From contig NZ_BBYM01000010.1 in the NCBI RefSeq assembly GCF_001570405.1, positions 50,909 through 114,908 on the forward strand: DNA of 64,000 nt. Reading direction: 5' to 3'. This DNA is from Microtetraspora niveoalba (GTDB taxonomy: Bacteria > Actinomycetota > Actinomycetes > Streptosporangiales > Streptosporangiaceae). Under the pieces are notes generated by a model. That model was not told the DNA's origin. It worked only from the letters and a program-made list of their open reading frames with translations, and did not search any database. This document shows, one piece after another, positions 63,631 to 64,000 of the stretch; positions within the stretch are counted from its first letter, which is position 1; every line of letters begins with the position of its first letter. The position numbers were made by a program, and so were the translations under genes.

Positions 63631-63714
63631 GGCCGGCGGGCCTGGCCGGACCGCGGGCCTGGCCGGACGCGCGGGCCTGGCCGGACGCGCGGGCCTGGCC
63701 GGACGCGCGGGCCT
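63631..63714. repeat. 18-bp tandem repeat (three perfect and two degenerate units)
   Basis: Units GGCCGGACGCGCGGGCCT are perfect at 63661, 63679 and 63697, preceded by two shortened versions at 63631 and 63644. It lies between the DUF2795 gene and the end of the MBL gene. It is highly GC-rich and able to fold, so it may also terminate transcription. Confidence 0.9.
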
Positions 63715-63738
63715 GAACCGGGCGGCATGATCAGGTGG

Positions 63739-64000
63739 TCAGGCGGGCGAGGCCGCCACGGCCACCGGCAGGCGCAGCGTCTCACCTCGGTGGATGTAGC
63801 GCACACGGTCCGAGAGACCCGCCCGATCCACTCGGCGGCGGAAGTCGTCGAGCGGCGAGGTGAACGCCTCGTAGTCGTCGTAGTGAATCGGAACGGCGAT
63901 CCCGGGAGCGATCAGGCGCAGCCAGTCGACACCTTCCCGCCCGTCCATGGTCACGAGCACCCCGAGAATCTTCGTCCCGCCGAGGTGGACGATCCCGAGA
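63739..64000 (-). CDS. MBL-fold metallo-hydrolase (C-terminal part, cut by the window edge)
   Basis: The frame is open to the right edge, and its N-terminal part is outside the window. The visible end contains HLGGTKILGVLVTMDGREGV, then PGIAVPIHYDDYEAFTSPL (metal-ligand His in PIHYDDY) and a C-terminal RYIHRGETLRL. This is the closing part of UlaG/RomA-like metallo-beta-lactamase-fold hydrolases. The substrate is unknown. Confidence 0.75.
   Translation of the reverse strand, partial: LGIVHLGGTKILGVLVTMDGREGVDWLRLIAPGIAVPIHYDDYEAFTSPLDDFRRRVDRAGLSDRVRYIHRGETLRLPVAVAASPA

Overview
The window is high-GC actinobacterial chromosome. GTG and TTG starts are frequent, and small actinobacterial families (CrgA, DLW-39, DUF397, DUF5753, DUF6461) and a PASTA-type PknB are present. 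The gene content and style fit a filamentous actinomycete, most likely Streptosporangiales. That placement is inference. The left end carries the cell-envelope/division block that usually lies some distance from oriC (pknB, trpG/pabA-type amidotransferase, crgA, rhomboid, cyclophilin). DLW-39 and tRNA-Ala(UGC) at 41.4-42.4 kb also normally belong to the oriC-proximal neighbourhood. About 37 kb of lineage-specific DNA therefore sits between two conserved landmarks.

Layout. 0-5.7 kb: division/envelope block, with a DnaA-box-like hairpin between crgA and the rhomboid gene. 5.8-10 kb: HelD-type motor and a NarL-type two-component pair. 10.3-13.4 kb: KhtT-like and CBS proteins and an ArsB/NhaD transporter, set among tandem repeats. 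13.4-15.7 kb: divergent TetR/MFS efflux pair with an operator-like dyad. 15.8-19 kb: DUF916/WxL-like surface pair and a ScyD-like secreted protein. 19-27 kb: small secreted and membrane proteins, a DUF72 protein, a MerR/GyrI regulator, a second Ser/Thr kinase and an orphan 5'-nucleotidase C-terminal domain protein. 27.4-29.3 kb: a TPR protein preceded by a 27-residue peptide gene ending WFEWCW, which is the best candidate here for something undescribed. 29.8-32.2 kb: small proteins, a lipoprotein and a double GNAT. 32.3-41.5 kb: accessory DNA bounded by repeated copies of the tRNA-Ala 3' end and its terminator. It holds a truncated integrase, a truncated DUF5753 regulator, a broken DUF6461 gene, resistance-like nucleotidyl- and phosphotransferases, a ribbon-helix-helix protein, a TatA-like micro-ORF and a duplicated structured repeat.

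41.5-45.4 kb: tRNA-Ala, HAD phosphatase, DLW-39, anti-sigma-type ATPase, DUF397, and a CPBP-PadR-DUF2812 operon. 45.6-53.2 kb: a tight four-gene operon (pyruvate-oxidase-like enzyme, FAD/Fe-S 2-hydroxyacid dehydrogenase, enolase-superfamily enzyme, GH15 glucoamylase/trehalase) that suggests a carbon-use pathway. 53.4-63 kb: extracellular proteolysis. This includes a chymotrypsin-fold protein whose nucleophile appears replaced by Leu, an M4-M28 double metalloprotease and an S1 alpha-lytic-type protease. The last two carry the same C-terminal chitin-binding module and similar leaders, and a LysR regulator lies between them. The right edge cuts an MBL-fold hydrolase.
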